From positions 2,725,501 to 2,789,500 of the forward strand of contig NZ_PDCM01000001.1 in assembly GCF_008634025.1 (NCBI RefSeq): a stretch of DNA of 64,000 nt. Reading direction: 5' to 3'. Numbering within the stretch: position 1 is the stretch's first letter; each line of letters begins with the position of its first letter. Below are positions 34,635-42,342 of the stretch, in pieces. The position numbers and the translations under genes are program-made. The notes beneath the pieces were generated by a model, which did not search any database, was not told the origin of the DNA, and saw only the letters and a program-made list of their open reading frames with translations. The DNA comes from Streptomyces albofaciens JCM 4342. Its GTDB lineage: Bacteria; Actinomycetota; Actinomycetes; Streptomycetales; Streptomycetaceae.

Positions 34635-35023
34635 GGCGGCGGTGGTCCCGGGCCCCGGGGCCCGCTCCCCGCGTCCGGCGGCGGTCCGCGGCCGGAGGGA
34701 TCAAGGACGTCTGGATCATTCGGCCGACGGGTGATCCATCATCTGAGTGAGAACGGCTCGTACATCGGCGAGCCTCCCCGTGACGGCCGGGCCCGCTGGG
34801 CCCGGCCGTCATCATGTCGTACCACCCCCCTCTGACCTGCTCGTTCGCCGGAAATTCGGCTGTCCGACCGCTGGAATTCCGGGCGGAACCCCTAATTCCA
34901 AAGGTCAATGCGGCGCCTCGGGCGCCAAAGGATGTGCCACGGACCTTGCTGAATGGGTGGCCAGGAAGGCCGGGAGGGGTGATCATGAGAAGTCCAGAGC
35001 GCACTTCCCACGAGGAGGCACGG
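34635..35023. other. Intergenic region between ABC-F and HTH genes
   Basis: The first half is the ABC-F 3' end with its terminator. The second half (34815-35010) is less GC-rich, with an A/T-richer patch around 34850-34905, and should hold the HTH gene promoter. A possible alternative ATG for the HTH gene is at 34985. Confidence 0.6.
34782..34810 (+). terminator. Strong terminator after the ABC-F gene
   Basis: A perfect 13-bp GC-rich stem (34782-34794 with 34798-34810) closes a GCT loop about 150 bp after the ABC-F stop. It separates the ABC-F transcript from the small HTH gene. Confidence 0.8.
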
Positions 35024-35245
35024 GTGGCCGAGACTCTGAAGAAGGGCAGCCGGGTGACCGGCGCCGCGCGCGAGAAGCTCGCGGCAGACCTGAAGAAGAA
35101 GTACGACTCCGGAGCGAGCATCCGGGCGCTGGCCGAGGAGACCGGCCGCTCCTATGGGTTCGTGCACCGGATGCTCAGCGAATCCGGTGTGACCCTGCGT
35201 GGTCGTGGCGGAGCCACCAGGGGCAAGAAGGCCGCCTCGGCCTGA
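35024..35245 (+). CDS. Small helix-turn-helix protein (Rv1473A-like)
   Basis: The 73-residue basic protein begins VAETLKKGSRVTGAAREKLAADLKKKYDSG and has an HTH at ASIRALAEETGRSYGFVHRMLSESGV, followed by a basic Gly/Arg tail. GTG 35024 has AGGAGG upstream; an ATG at 34985, also with a purine-rich site, would add 13 residues. As I recall, its homologue sits beside the ABC-F gene Rv1473 in mycobacteria, so the association is old. A DNA-binding role is likely; its targets are unknown. Confidence 0.88.
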   Translation: MAETLKKGSRVTGAAREKLAADLKKKYDSGASIRALAEETGRSYGFVHRMLSESGVTLRGRGGATRGKKAASA

Positions 35246-35274
35246 CCGAGGCGGTCACTCCGGGAGCCACGGTG

Positions 35275-35306
35275 CCACCCGGTCGGTCGAGCAGGCGACC
35301 GGGTGG
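35275..35306 (+). terminator. Terminator after the HTH gene
   Basis: CCACCCGGTC and GACCGGGTGG form a perfect 10-bp stem around a 12-nt loop, followed by ttactgttc. It lies 29 bp after the stop codon and before the enoyl-CoA hydratase gene. Confidence 0.75.
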
Positions 35307-35361
35307 TTACTGTTCAGTCACTTAGGCACGCAAGTGCGGTCGGCTGACTCGGAGGCGCCCC

Positions 35362-36141
35362 ATGACTCTGCTCGACAAGGACGGTGTGCGGCTCACCGTG
35401 GACGACGTGATCGCCACGGTGACCCTCGCCGGACCGGCCAAGCGCAACGCACAGTCGCCCGCCATGTGGCGGGCGCTGGCCGAGGCCGGATCACTGCTGC
35501 CGGGCGACGTCCGGATCGTGGTGCTGCGCGGTGAGGGCAAGTCCTTCTCCGCCGGACTGGACCGGCAGGCCTTCACGCCCGAGGGCTTCGACGGTGAACC
35601 GTCGTTCCTGGACATGGCGCGCGGTACGGACAGCGAACTGGACGCCACGATCGCCGAGTACCAGGAAGCGTTCACCTGGTGGCGGCGTACCGACCTGGTG
35701 TCGATAGCCGCCGTCCAGGGCCACGCGATCGGCGCGGGCTTCCAGCTCGCGCTCGCCTGCGACCTGCGGGTGTGCGCCGACGACGCGCAGTTCGCGATGC
35801 GCGAGACCAGCCTGGGGCTGGTGCCGGACCTGACCGGCACCCACCCCCTGGTCTCGCTCGTCGGCTACGCCCGCGCGCTGGAGATCTGCGCCACGGGCCG
35901 CTTCGTGCACGCCGACGAGGCCGAGCGCATCGGCCTGGCCAACCTCGTCGTGCCCGCCGCCGACCTGGAGGGCGCCGTCGCGGACCTGGCGGCGGCCCTC
36001 GTCGCCGCGCCCCGCGACGCCGTCATCGAGACCAAGGCCCTGCTGGCGGGCGCCGTTTCCCGTACGTACGAGGAGCAGCGGGCCGCCGAACGGGCCGCGC
36101 AGGCGCGCCGGCTGCGGGACCTGGCGGGGCTGGGCGAGTAA
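35362..36141 (+). CDS. Enoyl-CoA hydratase/isomerase-family protein
   Basis: The 259-residue crotonase-fold protein shows IATVTLAGPAKRNAQSPAMWRALAEA, the oxyanion region IVVLRGEGKSFSAGLDRQAF, and VSIAAVQGHAIGAGFQLALACDLRVCADDAQFAMRETSLGLVPDLTGTHPL. The second catalytic glutamate expected of a hydratase appears as Asp (LVPDLTG), so isomerase or another crotonase activity is possible. As I recall, mycobacteria keep an enoyl-CoA hydratase (echA12) beside the same ABC-F/HTH pair. Confidence 0.92.
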   Translation: MTLLDKDGVRLTVDDVIATVTLAGPAKRNAQSPAMWRALAEAGSLLPGDVRIVVLRGEGKSFSAGLDRQAFTPEGFDGEPSFLDMARGTDSELDATIAEYQEAFTWWRRTDLVSIAAVQGHAIGAGFQLALACDLRVCADDAQFAMRETSLGLVPDLTGTHPLVSLVGYARALEICATGRFVHADEAERIGLANLVVPAADLEGAVADLAAALVAAPRDAVIETKALLAGAVSRTYEEQRAAERAAQARRLRDLAGLGE

Positions 36142-36154
36142 CCGCTCGCGACGC

Positions 36155-36901
36155 TCAGGAGGCGGCGGGCGGTTCGAGGGCGGCGACGAGCACCGCGACG
36201 GTGGGCCGCTCCGCGCCCGCCGCCGTCCCGACCGCGTCGCGCACCGCCCGCGCCACGTCCAGCGCCCGCCGGTCCGCCGCGACGGCCAGCTGCACCAGTA
36301 CGTGCCCGTCGTCGTGCCGCACCGGCCGGGACAGCGCGCCCAGCGCCGGCACGAGCCGGACGACGCCCGGCACCCGTAGTACGGCCGCTTCCAGGGGATC
36401 GGCGTCCCCGGCCGTGGCTCCGGCCGGGCCCGCCGCCGTATCGGCGGTTTCCGCCCCACCGCCCCCGCCAGGCGCGTCGTTCCCGCCTTCATCCCCGCCG
36501 TCGTCCCCGTCGAGGAGATCGGTGGCCCGCAGATCGACGGCCGCCACCTCCAGGCCCAGCCGCTCCGCGCCGCACGTCAGCAGCGCTTCCCGCAGCAGGC
36601 CGGCGGAGGCCGGGACCGGGCGGCCCGCCGTGGCCGCGAAGTCCGCCTCGATCCGCAGCGGCCCGGGCGGCAGCGCGCTCGGCGGAGCCGGAACGGCGGC
36701 TTCCGGCGGGGCGTCGGGCTCCGCCAGGGACAGCCGTACCGTACCGACGCGGAGTCCGGGCAGCGCGTCGCCGGCCTTGCGCAGTACACCGGCGGCGGCT
36801 CGTTCGGCGATCCACGCGCCGTCCGCGGGGCCGCCGAGCGGCAGTAGCCGTCCCAGCCCGAGCTGCTGCCGTACCGCCGTCACCAACTGGTCACCGGCCA
36901 C
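36155..36901 (-). CDS. Uncharacterised protein beside the Asp23 cluster
   Basis: The 248-residue protein is of unknown family. It starts with a GTG, has an acidic Gly-rich linker near residues 130-165 (DGDDGGDEGGNDAPGGGGG), and its C-terminal part (AAVLRVPGVVRLVPALGALSRPVRHDDGHVLVQLAVAADRRALDVARAVRDAV) resembles an Asp23-like two-layer fold: VPGV, then a strand, then ALDVARAVRDAV. It is divergent from the Asp23 operon, supporting a functional link. No transmembrane segment is present. Confidence 0.78.
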   Translation of the reverse strand: MAGDQLVTAVRQQLGLGRLLPLGGPADGAWIAERAAAGVLRKAGDALPGLRVGTVRLSLAEPDAPPEAAVPAPPSALPPGPLRIEADFAATAGRPVPASAGLLREALLTCGAERLGLEVAAVDLRATDLLDGDDGGDEGGNDAPGGGGGAETADTAAGPAGATAGDADPLEAAVLRVPGVVRLVPALGALSRPVRHDDGHVLVQLAVAADRRALDVARAVRDAVGTAAGAERPTVAVLVAALEPPAAS

Positions 36902-37093
36902 CGGCCGTCACCTCTTTCCCGAAGCGTGCTTCCACCTTGCCGCACACCGGCGGGCGCGGCAGGACCGGGTACGCGAATGGCCGCAACAGATGCACCCGGC
37001 TGCCGCATCCCCGGAGCGACCTCGGGGAAACGGACTTACTGTAAGAAACGGAGCGGCTTCGAGCTCCGCCCCTCCGGAAAGGGACGATCGGCG

Positions 37094-37576
37094 ATGACCG
37101 AGAGCGCACAAGGTAACCGGCCCGAGCCGCGGACCGGAGACTCGCAGGGCAAGACGCTGGGAGCCAAGCGGGGCGGCGGTGATCCCGCGACCCGCGGGCG
37201 CACCACCATCGCGGACGGCGTCGTGGAGAAGATCGCCGGGATGGCCGCCCGGGACGTGGTGGGCGTACACGCCATGGGCAGCGGCTTCGCCCGCACGCTC
37301 GGCGCGGTGCGCGACCGGGTGCCCGGCGGCAGCAAGTCGGTGACGCGCGGCGTGAAGGCCGAGGTCGGCGAGGTGCAGACCGCGCTCGACCTGGAGATCG
37401 TCGTCGAGTACGGGGTCTCGATCGCGGACCTCGCCAAGGCCGTACGGGAGAACGTCATCTCCGCCGTCGAGCGGATGACGGGCCTGGAGGTCGTCGAGGT
37501 CAACATCGCGGTGAGCGATGTGAAACTGCCCGACGACGAGGAGGACGAGGGCGACGAGGAGCCGCGCCTCCAGTAG
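37094..37576 (+). CDS. Asp23/Gls24 family envelope stress-response protein
   Basis: The 160-residue protein has the Asp23 core: GRTTIADGVVEKIAGMAARDVVGVHAM, then VKAEVGEVQTALDLEIVVEYGVSIADLAKAVRENVISAVERMTGLEVVEVNIAVSDVKL. It ends in an acidic tail. Asp23 proteins bind the membrane anchor AmaP, encoded at the end of this cluster, and respond to cell-envelope or alkaline stress. It is the first gene of a five-gene plus-strand run. A short inverted repeat CTTACtGTAAG lies about 50 bp upstream. Confidence 0.93.
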   Translation: MTESAQGNRPEPRTGDSQGKTLGAKRGGGDPATRGRTTIADGVVEKIAGMAARDVVGVHAMGSGFARTLGAVRDRVPGGSKSVTRGVKAEVGEVQTALDLEIVVEYGVSIADLAKAVRENVISAVERMTGLEVVEVNIAVSDVKLPDDEEDEGDEEPRLQ

Positions 37577-37671
37577 AGCGGGCCGGCAGAGCGGCGGCCA
37601 GTTTCCAGACAAGGTGCCGGGGCTTCGCTCCGCGGGGCCCGGCCGGGGTGGTAGCGAAGGGAAGCGCGTAG

Positions 37672-37869
37672 ATGAGCATGGCCGTGACCGGTCTGTTGGC
37701 CGGAATGGCGCTGGGCTTCGCCGGATACTTCGGCGGCTTCGGGGCCTTCGTGCTGGTGGCGGCGCTGGGCGCCATCGGGTTCATCGTCGGGAGGTTCGTG
37801 GACGGCGACCTGGAGCCGGGAGAGTTCTTCCGTACCCGTACGGGCGACCGCGACGACCGGCGGAGGTGA
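37672..37869 (+). CDS. Small membrane protein of the Asp23 cluster (DUF2273-like)
   Basis: The 65-residue protein has two closely spaced hydrophobic segments (VTGLLAGMALGFAGYFGGFGAFVLVAALGAIGFIVGRFVDG) and a short charged tail. Small proteins of this type (DUF2273-like) commonly accompany Asp23 and AmaP genes. It begins at ATG 37672 after a GAAGGGAAG sequence and lies 6 bp before the next gene. Confidence 0.85.
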   Translation: MSMAVTGLLAGMALGFAGYFGGFGAFVLVAALGAIGFIVGRFVDGDLEPGEFFRTRTGDRDDRRR

Positions 37870-37875
37870 CGCCCG

Positions 37876-38283
37876 GTGGCGACCGTGTCCCCCGCGGCCG
37901 CGGCACCCGGCGCCGCCCACCCGGCCGACGTACCGGCCGGTGAACGGGGTGCCACCCGGGTCGCGGACCGGGTCGTGGCGAAGATCGCCGCGCAGGCCGC
38001 GCGCGAAGCCCTGCGCGACGCCTCCACCGTCCGTACCGACGCGCACGCCTCGGTGTCGGTGCGCCGCCGCGAAGGGCGCCGGGACTTCGGCGAGGCACGG
38101 GTGCGGGTGGCCGTGGAGCTGGGCTATCCGTCCGACATCGGCGCCCAGTGCGGCGCGGTACGCCGCCAGGTGACGCAGCGGGTGCGCGAACTGGCCGGGA
38201 TGTCGGTGCCCGAGGTCTCCGTACAGGTCGAGCGGCTGCGCGCGCCCCAGTTGGAGCGGAGCGGCCGGGGGAGGGTGCGATGA
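37876..38283 (+). CDS. Second Asp23/Gls24-like protein
   Basis: The 135-residue protein has a shortened, diverged Asp23 domain (GATRVADRVVAKIAAQAAREALRDAS, then EARVRVAVELGYPSDIGAQCGAVRRQVTQRVRELAGMSVPEVSVQVERL). It starts at GTG 37876, 6 bp after the small membrane gene, and its stop overlaps the next start (ATGA at 38280). Two Asp23 paralogues in one operon suggest a mixed complex on the AmaP anchor. Confidence 0.88.
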   Translation: MATVSPAAAAPGAAHPADVPAGERGATRVADRVVAKIAAQAAREALRDASTVRTDAHASVSVRRREGRRDFGEARVRVAVELGYPSDIGAQCGAVRRQVTQRVRELAGMSVPEVSVQVERLRAPQLERSGRGRVR

Positions 38284-38969
38284 GCGACGACGACCCCGAC
38301 CTGCGGGGGACCCGACGGCTCCCCACCCTCGACACATCGGCGGGCGCCACGGCCGGGCCCGAAGACACCGCCCCGGCCGACGGCGAACGGCCCGCGCACG
38401 AGGAGCACGAGGAGAGCGGCGGCGGGGGCCGGGCCCGGCGCTTCTGGGCGGCGCGCCGGGTGCCGGCCGCGCTGGTGGCGCTCGTGGTGCTGGGCGCCGC
38501 GGGCCTGCTGCTGTACGACGTGGCCGCGGTGCGCGCCGACCGTCCCGCCATGGCCTGGCGCAAGCGCCTCGCCGAGGAGCTGGCGACCCGTCACCTGGAC
38601 GACGTATGGGTGCTTGTGGGCGCCGCCGTGGCCGTGGTCCTGGGCCTGTGGCTGCTGCTGCTCGCGGTGACGCCCGGCCTGCGCGCCGTGCTGCCGATGC
38701 GGCGCACGACGCCGGACGTACGCAGCGGCCTGGACCGCGCGGCGGCGGCGCTGGTCCTGCGCGACCGGGCCATGGAGGTGCCGGGCGTGCAGTCCGTACG
38801 GGTCGCCGTCGGCCGCCGCAGGGCCAAGGCCCGCGCGGTCTCGCACTTCCGCGGACTGGACGAGGTACGGGGCGACCTGGACACGGCGCTCGGCGACGGA
38901 CTGCGGCAGCTGGGGCTCGCCCGGCGGCTCGCGCTGTCCGTACGGGTACGCCGGTCCGCGAAGAGGTGA
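38280..38969 (+). CDS. Membrane protein of the Asp23/AmaP cluster (DUF6286-like)
   Basis: The 229-residue protein has an acidic N-terminal ~55 residues. Two transmembrane segments follow (PAALVALVVLGAAGLLLYDVAAV and VWVLVGAAVAVVLGLWLLLLAV), then a cytoplasmic domain with VRSGLDRAAAALVLRDRAMEVPGVQSVRVAVGRRRAKARA that has Asp23/AmaP-like features. It overlaps the upstream gene by 4 bp. Its role in the envelope cluster is inferred from position. Confidence 0.85.
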   Translation: MSDDDPDLRGTRRLPTLDTSAGATAGPEDTAPADGERPAHEEHEESGGGGRARRFWAARRVPAALVALVVLGAAGLLLYDVAAVRADRPAMAWRKRLAEELATRHLDDVWVLVGAAVAVVLGLWLLLLAVTPGLRAVLPMRRTTPDVRSGLDRAAAALVLRDRAMEVPGVQSVRVAVGRRRAKARAVSHFRGLDEVRGDLDTALGDGLRQLGLARRLALSVRVRRSAKR

Positions 38970-38977
38970 GCACGGCG

Positions 38978-39583
38978 ATGCGCAAGGTCTCGCGAACGGT
39001 CAACCGGGTGCTGCTGGGCCTGACCGGCCTGGTGCTGATCGGTGTCGGCGGCACGGTGCTGCTCGGCGGCCTCGACCTGCCGGGCAAGTGGGGCTTCGGC
39101 ATGCCGTCCGGCTGGCGCTGGTCGCGCCCCGACGACGTGCTGCTGCGCGCCGAGGACCGCACCCGCTGGACGGACAGCGGCTGGTGGTGGCCGGTGGTCA
39201 TCGCGGTGCTGGCGGTGCTGGTCCTGCTGGCGCTGTGGTGGCTGCTGTCCCAGTTCCGGCGGCACCGGCTGGGCGAGGTCCTCGTGGACAGCGGCGACGG
39301 CGAGGGCGCCCAGCTGCGCGGCCGGGCGATGGAGAGCGTCCTGACCGCCGAGACGGAGACACTGGACGGGGTGGACCGGGCGCGGGTGAGGCTGACCGGA
39401 CGCCGCACGGAACCCCGGCTGCGCGCCGGTCTGGCCCTCGCCCCCCACGCGAACCCTTGCGCGGTGGTCGCCCGTCTCTCGTCGGAGACGATCGCCCACG
39501 CACGCACCTCGGCCGGACTGGAGAAGCTGCCCGCCGAGGTACGGCTGCGGGCGGTCAAGCATCGGGCGGAGCGGGTGAGTTAG
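38978..39583 (+). CDS. amaP: AmaP-like alkaline shock membrane anchor protein
   Basis: The 201-residue protein has two transmembrane segments (VNRVLLGLTGLVLIGVGGTVLLGG and WWWPVVIAVLAVLVLLALWWLLSQF) and a cytoplasmic domain with LRGRAMESVLTAETETLDGVDRARVRLTGRRTEPRLRAGLAL, as in AmaP. It should anchor Asp23 proteins at the membrane. ATG 38978 is well spaced from AGAGGTGAG; a GTG at 38966 overlapping the previous stop is the alternative. Confidence 0.85.
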   Translation: MRKVSRTVNRVLLGLTGLVLIGVGGTVLLGGLDLPGKWGFGMPSGWRWSRPDDVLLRAEDRTRWTDSGWWWPVVIAVLAVLVLLALWWLLSQFRRHRLGEVLVDSGDGEGAQLRGRAMESVLTAETETLDGVDRARVRLTGRRTEPRLRAGLALAPHANPCAVVARLSSETIAHARTSAGLEKLPAEVRLRAVKHRAERVS

Positions 39584-39599
39584 GCGGGGCGTGCGGGGG

Positions 39600-39750
39600 C
39601 GCCCGGCGCTTCCGGTAGGCCGGAGCCGCACGCCCCGGCCACCGCGTGGGCCAGAGCCGCACGCCCCGCCCCCGCGTGCGCCGAAGCCGTACGGCCCCCG
39701 CGTGCGCCGGGACCGTACCCCCGCTCCCGCATGCGTCACGACCGTACGCC
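39600..39750. repeat. Degenerate tandem repeats of about 28-31 bp
   Basis: Four to five degenerate units with the core agccgcacgccccg / accgtacgccc and cccgcgtgcgcc fill the gap between the convergent amaP and SDR genes. Unit boundaries are blurred by divergence. Confidence 0.7.
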
Positions 39751-39774
39751 CGGCGCCCCGTGGCGCGCCCGCCC

Positions 39775-40530
39775 TCAAAACCCCCGCCGAGCCCCACCAT
39801 CCACCGGCACCATCACCCCGGTGACATACGACGCCGCCGGGGACAGCAGGAAAGCGACGGTGCGGCCGAACTCCTCCGGTTCGCCGTAGCGGCGCAGTGG
39901 GATCGTGGCGCTGTTGCGGGTGCGGGCCTCCTCGGGGTTTCCGGAGAGGGCGTCGAGCTGTGTCAGGCGGTCCGTGGCGATGCGGCCCGGCAGGACGCCG
40001 AAGACCCGGATGCCGCGCGGGCCCAGTTCGTCGGCGAGTGCCTTGGCGTAGCCCGCCAGGCCCGGCCGCAGGCCGTTGGAGATGGCCAGCCCGTCGACCG
40101 GTTCGTAGACGGAGCTGGACAGGACGAAGCCGATCGCGCCGCCGTCGCCGAGCGCGGCGGACGCCGTACGGGCGAGCCGGACCGCGCCGAGGAAGACCGA
40201 CTCGAACGCCGCCTGCCACTGCTCGTCGGTGTTGTCGGTGGGCCGGCCCGGCGGCGGGCCGCCGACGCTGACGAGGATGCCGTCGAGGCGGCCGAAGCGC
40301 TCGCGGGCGGTGTCCACCAGGCGGGCGGCGGCGTCCGGGTCGGCGTTGTCGGCGGCGACGCCGTGCGCCCGCTCGCCGAGCGAGGCCGCGGCGGACCGCG
40401 CGCTCTCCGCGTCGCGTCCGCTGATGACGACGTTCGCCCCGTCGGCGACCAGTTCCCGCGCGGTGGCGAAGCCCAGGCCGCGGCTGGCGCCGGTGACGAT
40501 GTAGGTCCGGTCGGTGAGTCCTAGATCCAT
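39775..40530 (-). CDS. SDR-family protein with altered catalytic residues
   Basis: The 251-residue protein has a normal Rossmann glycine motif (IVTGASRGLGFA) and the C-terminal FLLSPAASYVTGVMVPVDGG of classical SDRs. Aligning the stretch before ELGPRGIRV shows that the usual YxxxK is replaced: SNGLR occupies the site, so Tyr becomes Ser and Lys becomes Arg. A Ser-rich segment (SSSVYEPVDG) is present where the catalytic Ser lies. It may be a non-standard reductase or a binding protein. It starts at ATG 40530, 10 bp from nothing but the GH15 end on its upstream side. Confidence 0.88.
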   Translation of the reverse strand: MDLGLTDRTYIVTGASRGLGFATARELVADGANVVISGRDAESARSAAASLGERAHGVAADNADPDAAARLVDTARERFGRLDGILVSVGGPPPGRPTDNTDEQWQAAFESVFLGAVRLARTASAALGDGGAIGFVLSSSVYEPVDGLAISNGLRPGLAGYAKALADELGPRGIRVFGVLPGRIATDRLTQLDALSGNPEEARTRNSATIPLRRYGEPEEFGRTVAFLLSPAASYVTGVMVPVDGGARRGF

Positions 40531-40535
40531 GGGGG

Positions 40536-42320
40536 TCAGTCTGCCCCGTCGCACCCGAACATGGTGAAGGCGGTGCCGATGAGGCCGACGTGACTGAACG
40601 CCTGCGGGAAGTTGCCCAGCTGGCGGCCGCTGACCGGGTCGTACTCCTCGGCCAGCAGCCCCAGGTCGTTGGGCAGCCGCAGCAGCCGGTCGAACAGTTC
40701 CCGGGCCTCCTCCCGCCGCCCGGTCAGATGCAGCGCCTCGGCGAGCCAGAACGAGCAGACCAGGAAGGTGCCCTCGCTGCCCGGCAGCCCGTCCACGGTG
40801 CTGCCGTCGGTGCTGTACCGCCGTATCAGGCCCCCGTGCGTCAGCTCCGCGCGGACCGCGTCGACCGTGCCGACGGCCCGCGGGTCGTCGGCGGGCAGGA
40901 AGCCGAGGCGCGGGATCAGCAGCGTCGAGGCGTCCAGCTCCTTGGAGCCGTAGGACTGGGTGAAGGTGTTGCGCCCGGGGTCGTAGCCCTTCTCGCACAC
41001 CTCACGGTGCACCGCGTCGCGCATGGCGCGCCAGCGGTCCACGTCCCCCTCCAGGTCGGGGTGGAACTCCACCGCCTTGAGGGCGCGGTCCGCGGCGACC
41101 CAGGCCATGATCTTGGAGTGCACGAAGTGCCGGCGCGGCCCGCGCACCTCCCACAGCCCCTCGTCGGGCTCGCGCCAGTGGGACTCCAGGAACTCCAGCA
41201 GCGCACGCTGGATGTTCCAGGCGTGCGGCTTGGACGGCAGGCCCGCGACGCGCGCGATGTGGAAGGAGTCCAGCACCCCGCCGTAGACGTCGAGCTGCCG
41301 CTGTTCGACGGCGGCGTTTCCGATGCGTACGGGCTTGGAGCCGGCGTAGCCGCCGAGCCAGGGCAGCTCGGTCTCCGGCAGCCGCCGCTCGCCGCCCAGG
41401 CCGTACATGATCTGGAGGTCGGCCGGGTTGCCCGCCACCGCGCGCAGCAGCCAGTCCCGCCAGGCCACCGCCTCCTCGGTGTACCCGGCGGTGATCAGCG
41501 AGTTCAGGGTGAGGGTGGAGTCGCGCAGCCAGCAGAAGCGGTAGTCCCAGTTGCGTACGCCGCCCAGCTCCTCCGGCAGCGAGGTGGTGGGCGCGGCGAC
41601 GATGCCGCCGGTGGGTGCGAAGGTCAGCGCCTTGAGGGTGATCAGCGAGCGCAGCACCTCGGCGCGGTACGGGCCGTCGTAGCGGCAGTGCGCCGCCCAC
41701 GCCCGCCAGTCCTCCAGGGTGTGCTCCAGCGCCTCGTAGGGGTCGATCTCGGCGGGGCGCGGTTCGTGCGAGGGGTGCCAGGTCAGGACGAACGCCACCC
41801 GCTCGCCGGCCGCGACGGTGAAGTCGGAGCGGGTGCTGTACCCCTGCCCGTACGTCTCGACCTCGGGCTCGGTGCGCAGCCACGCGGAATCGGGACCGGC
41901 CACCGCGACACGGCACCGGCCGACGTGGCGCACCCAGGGGACGACCAGGCCGTAGTCGAAGCGCAGCCGCAGCACCCCCTGCATGGCGACCTCGCCCTCC
42001 AGGCCCTCCACGATGCGTACGAGGTCGGGCGCGCGGTCGCGCTGCGGCATGAAGTCGGTGACCCGCACCGAGCCGGTACCGGTGTGCCAGACGGTGTCCA
42101 GGACGAGGGAGTCGCCGCGGTAGGAGCGCTCGGACCGGGCGTCGGAGGCGGCGGGGGCGAGCAGCCAGTGCCCGTTCTCCCGGTCGCCGAGCAGGGCCGC
42201 GAAGCAGGCGGGGGAGTCGAAGCGGGGCAGGCACAGCCAGTCGACCGAGCCGTCCCGGCCGATCAGGGCGGCGGTCTGCAGGTCACCGATGAGCGCGTGG
42301 TCCTCGATGGGTGCGTGCAC
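40536..42320 (-). CDS. Glycoside hydrolase family 15 protein (trehalase/glucoamylase-like)
   Basis: The 594-residue cytoplasmic protein fits the bacterial GH15 group that includes actinobacterial trehalases. The N-terminal IEDHALIGDLQTAALIGRDGSVDWLCLPRFDSPACFAALLGD is characteristic. The (alpha/alpha)6 catalytic domain contains GGVRNWDYRFCWLRDSTLTLNSL, EVRGPRRHFVHSKIMAWVAADRAL and the late LLAEEYDPVSGRQLGNFPQAFSHVGLI with the probable catalytic base. It ends 6 bp before the SDR start, suggesting cotranscription. Trehalose or glucan hydrolysis cannot be separated by sequence alone. Confidence 0.93.
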   Translation of the reverse strand: MHAPIEDHALIGDLQTAALIGRDGSVDWLCLPRFDSPACFAALLGDRENGHWLLAPAASDARSERSYRGDSLVLDTVWHTGTGSVRVTDFMPQRDRAPDLVRIVEGLEGEVAMQGVLRLRFDYGLVVPWVRHVGRCRVAVAGPDSAWLRTEPEVETYGQGYSTRSDFTVAAGERVAFVLTWHPSHEPRPAEIDPYEALEHTLEDWRAWAAHCRYDGPYRAEVLRSLITLKALTFAPTGGIVAAPTTSLPEELGGVRNWDYRFCWLRDSTLTLNSLITAGYTEEAVAWRDWLLRAVAGNPADLQIMYGLGGERRLPETELPWLGGYAGSKPVRIGNAAVEQRQLDVYGGVLDSFHIARVAGLPSKPHAWNIQRALLEFLESHWREPDEGLWEVRGPRRHFVHSKIMAWVAADRALKAVEFHPDLEGDVDRWRAMRDAVHREVCEKGYDPGRNTFTQSYGSKELDASTLLIPRLGFLPADDPRAVGTVDAVRAELTHGGLIRRYSTDGSTVDGLPGSEGTFLVCSFWLAEALHLTGRREEARELFDRLLRLPNDLGLLAEEYDPVSGRQLGNFPQAFSHVGLIGTAFTMFGCDGAD

Positions 42321-42342
42321 GCGGTGCCCCTTCCGTCAGCGG

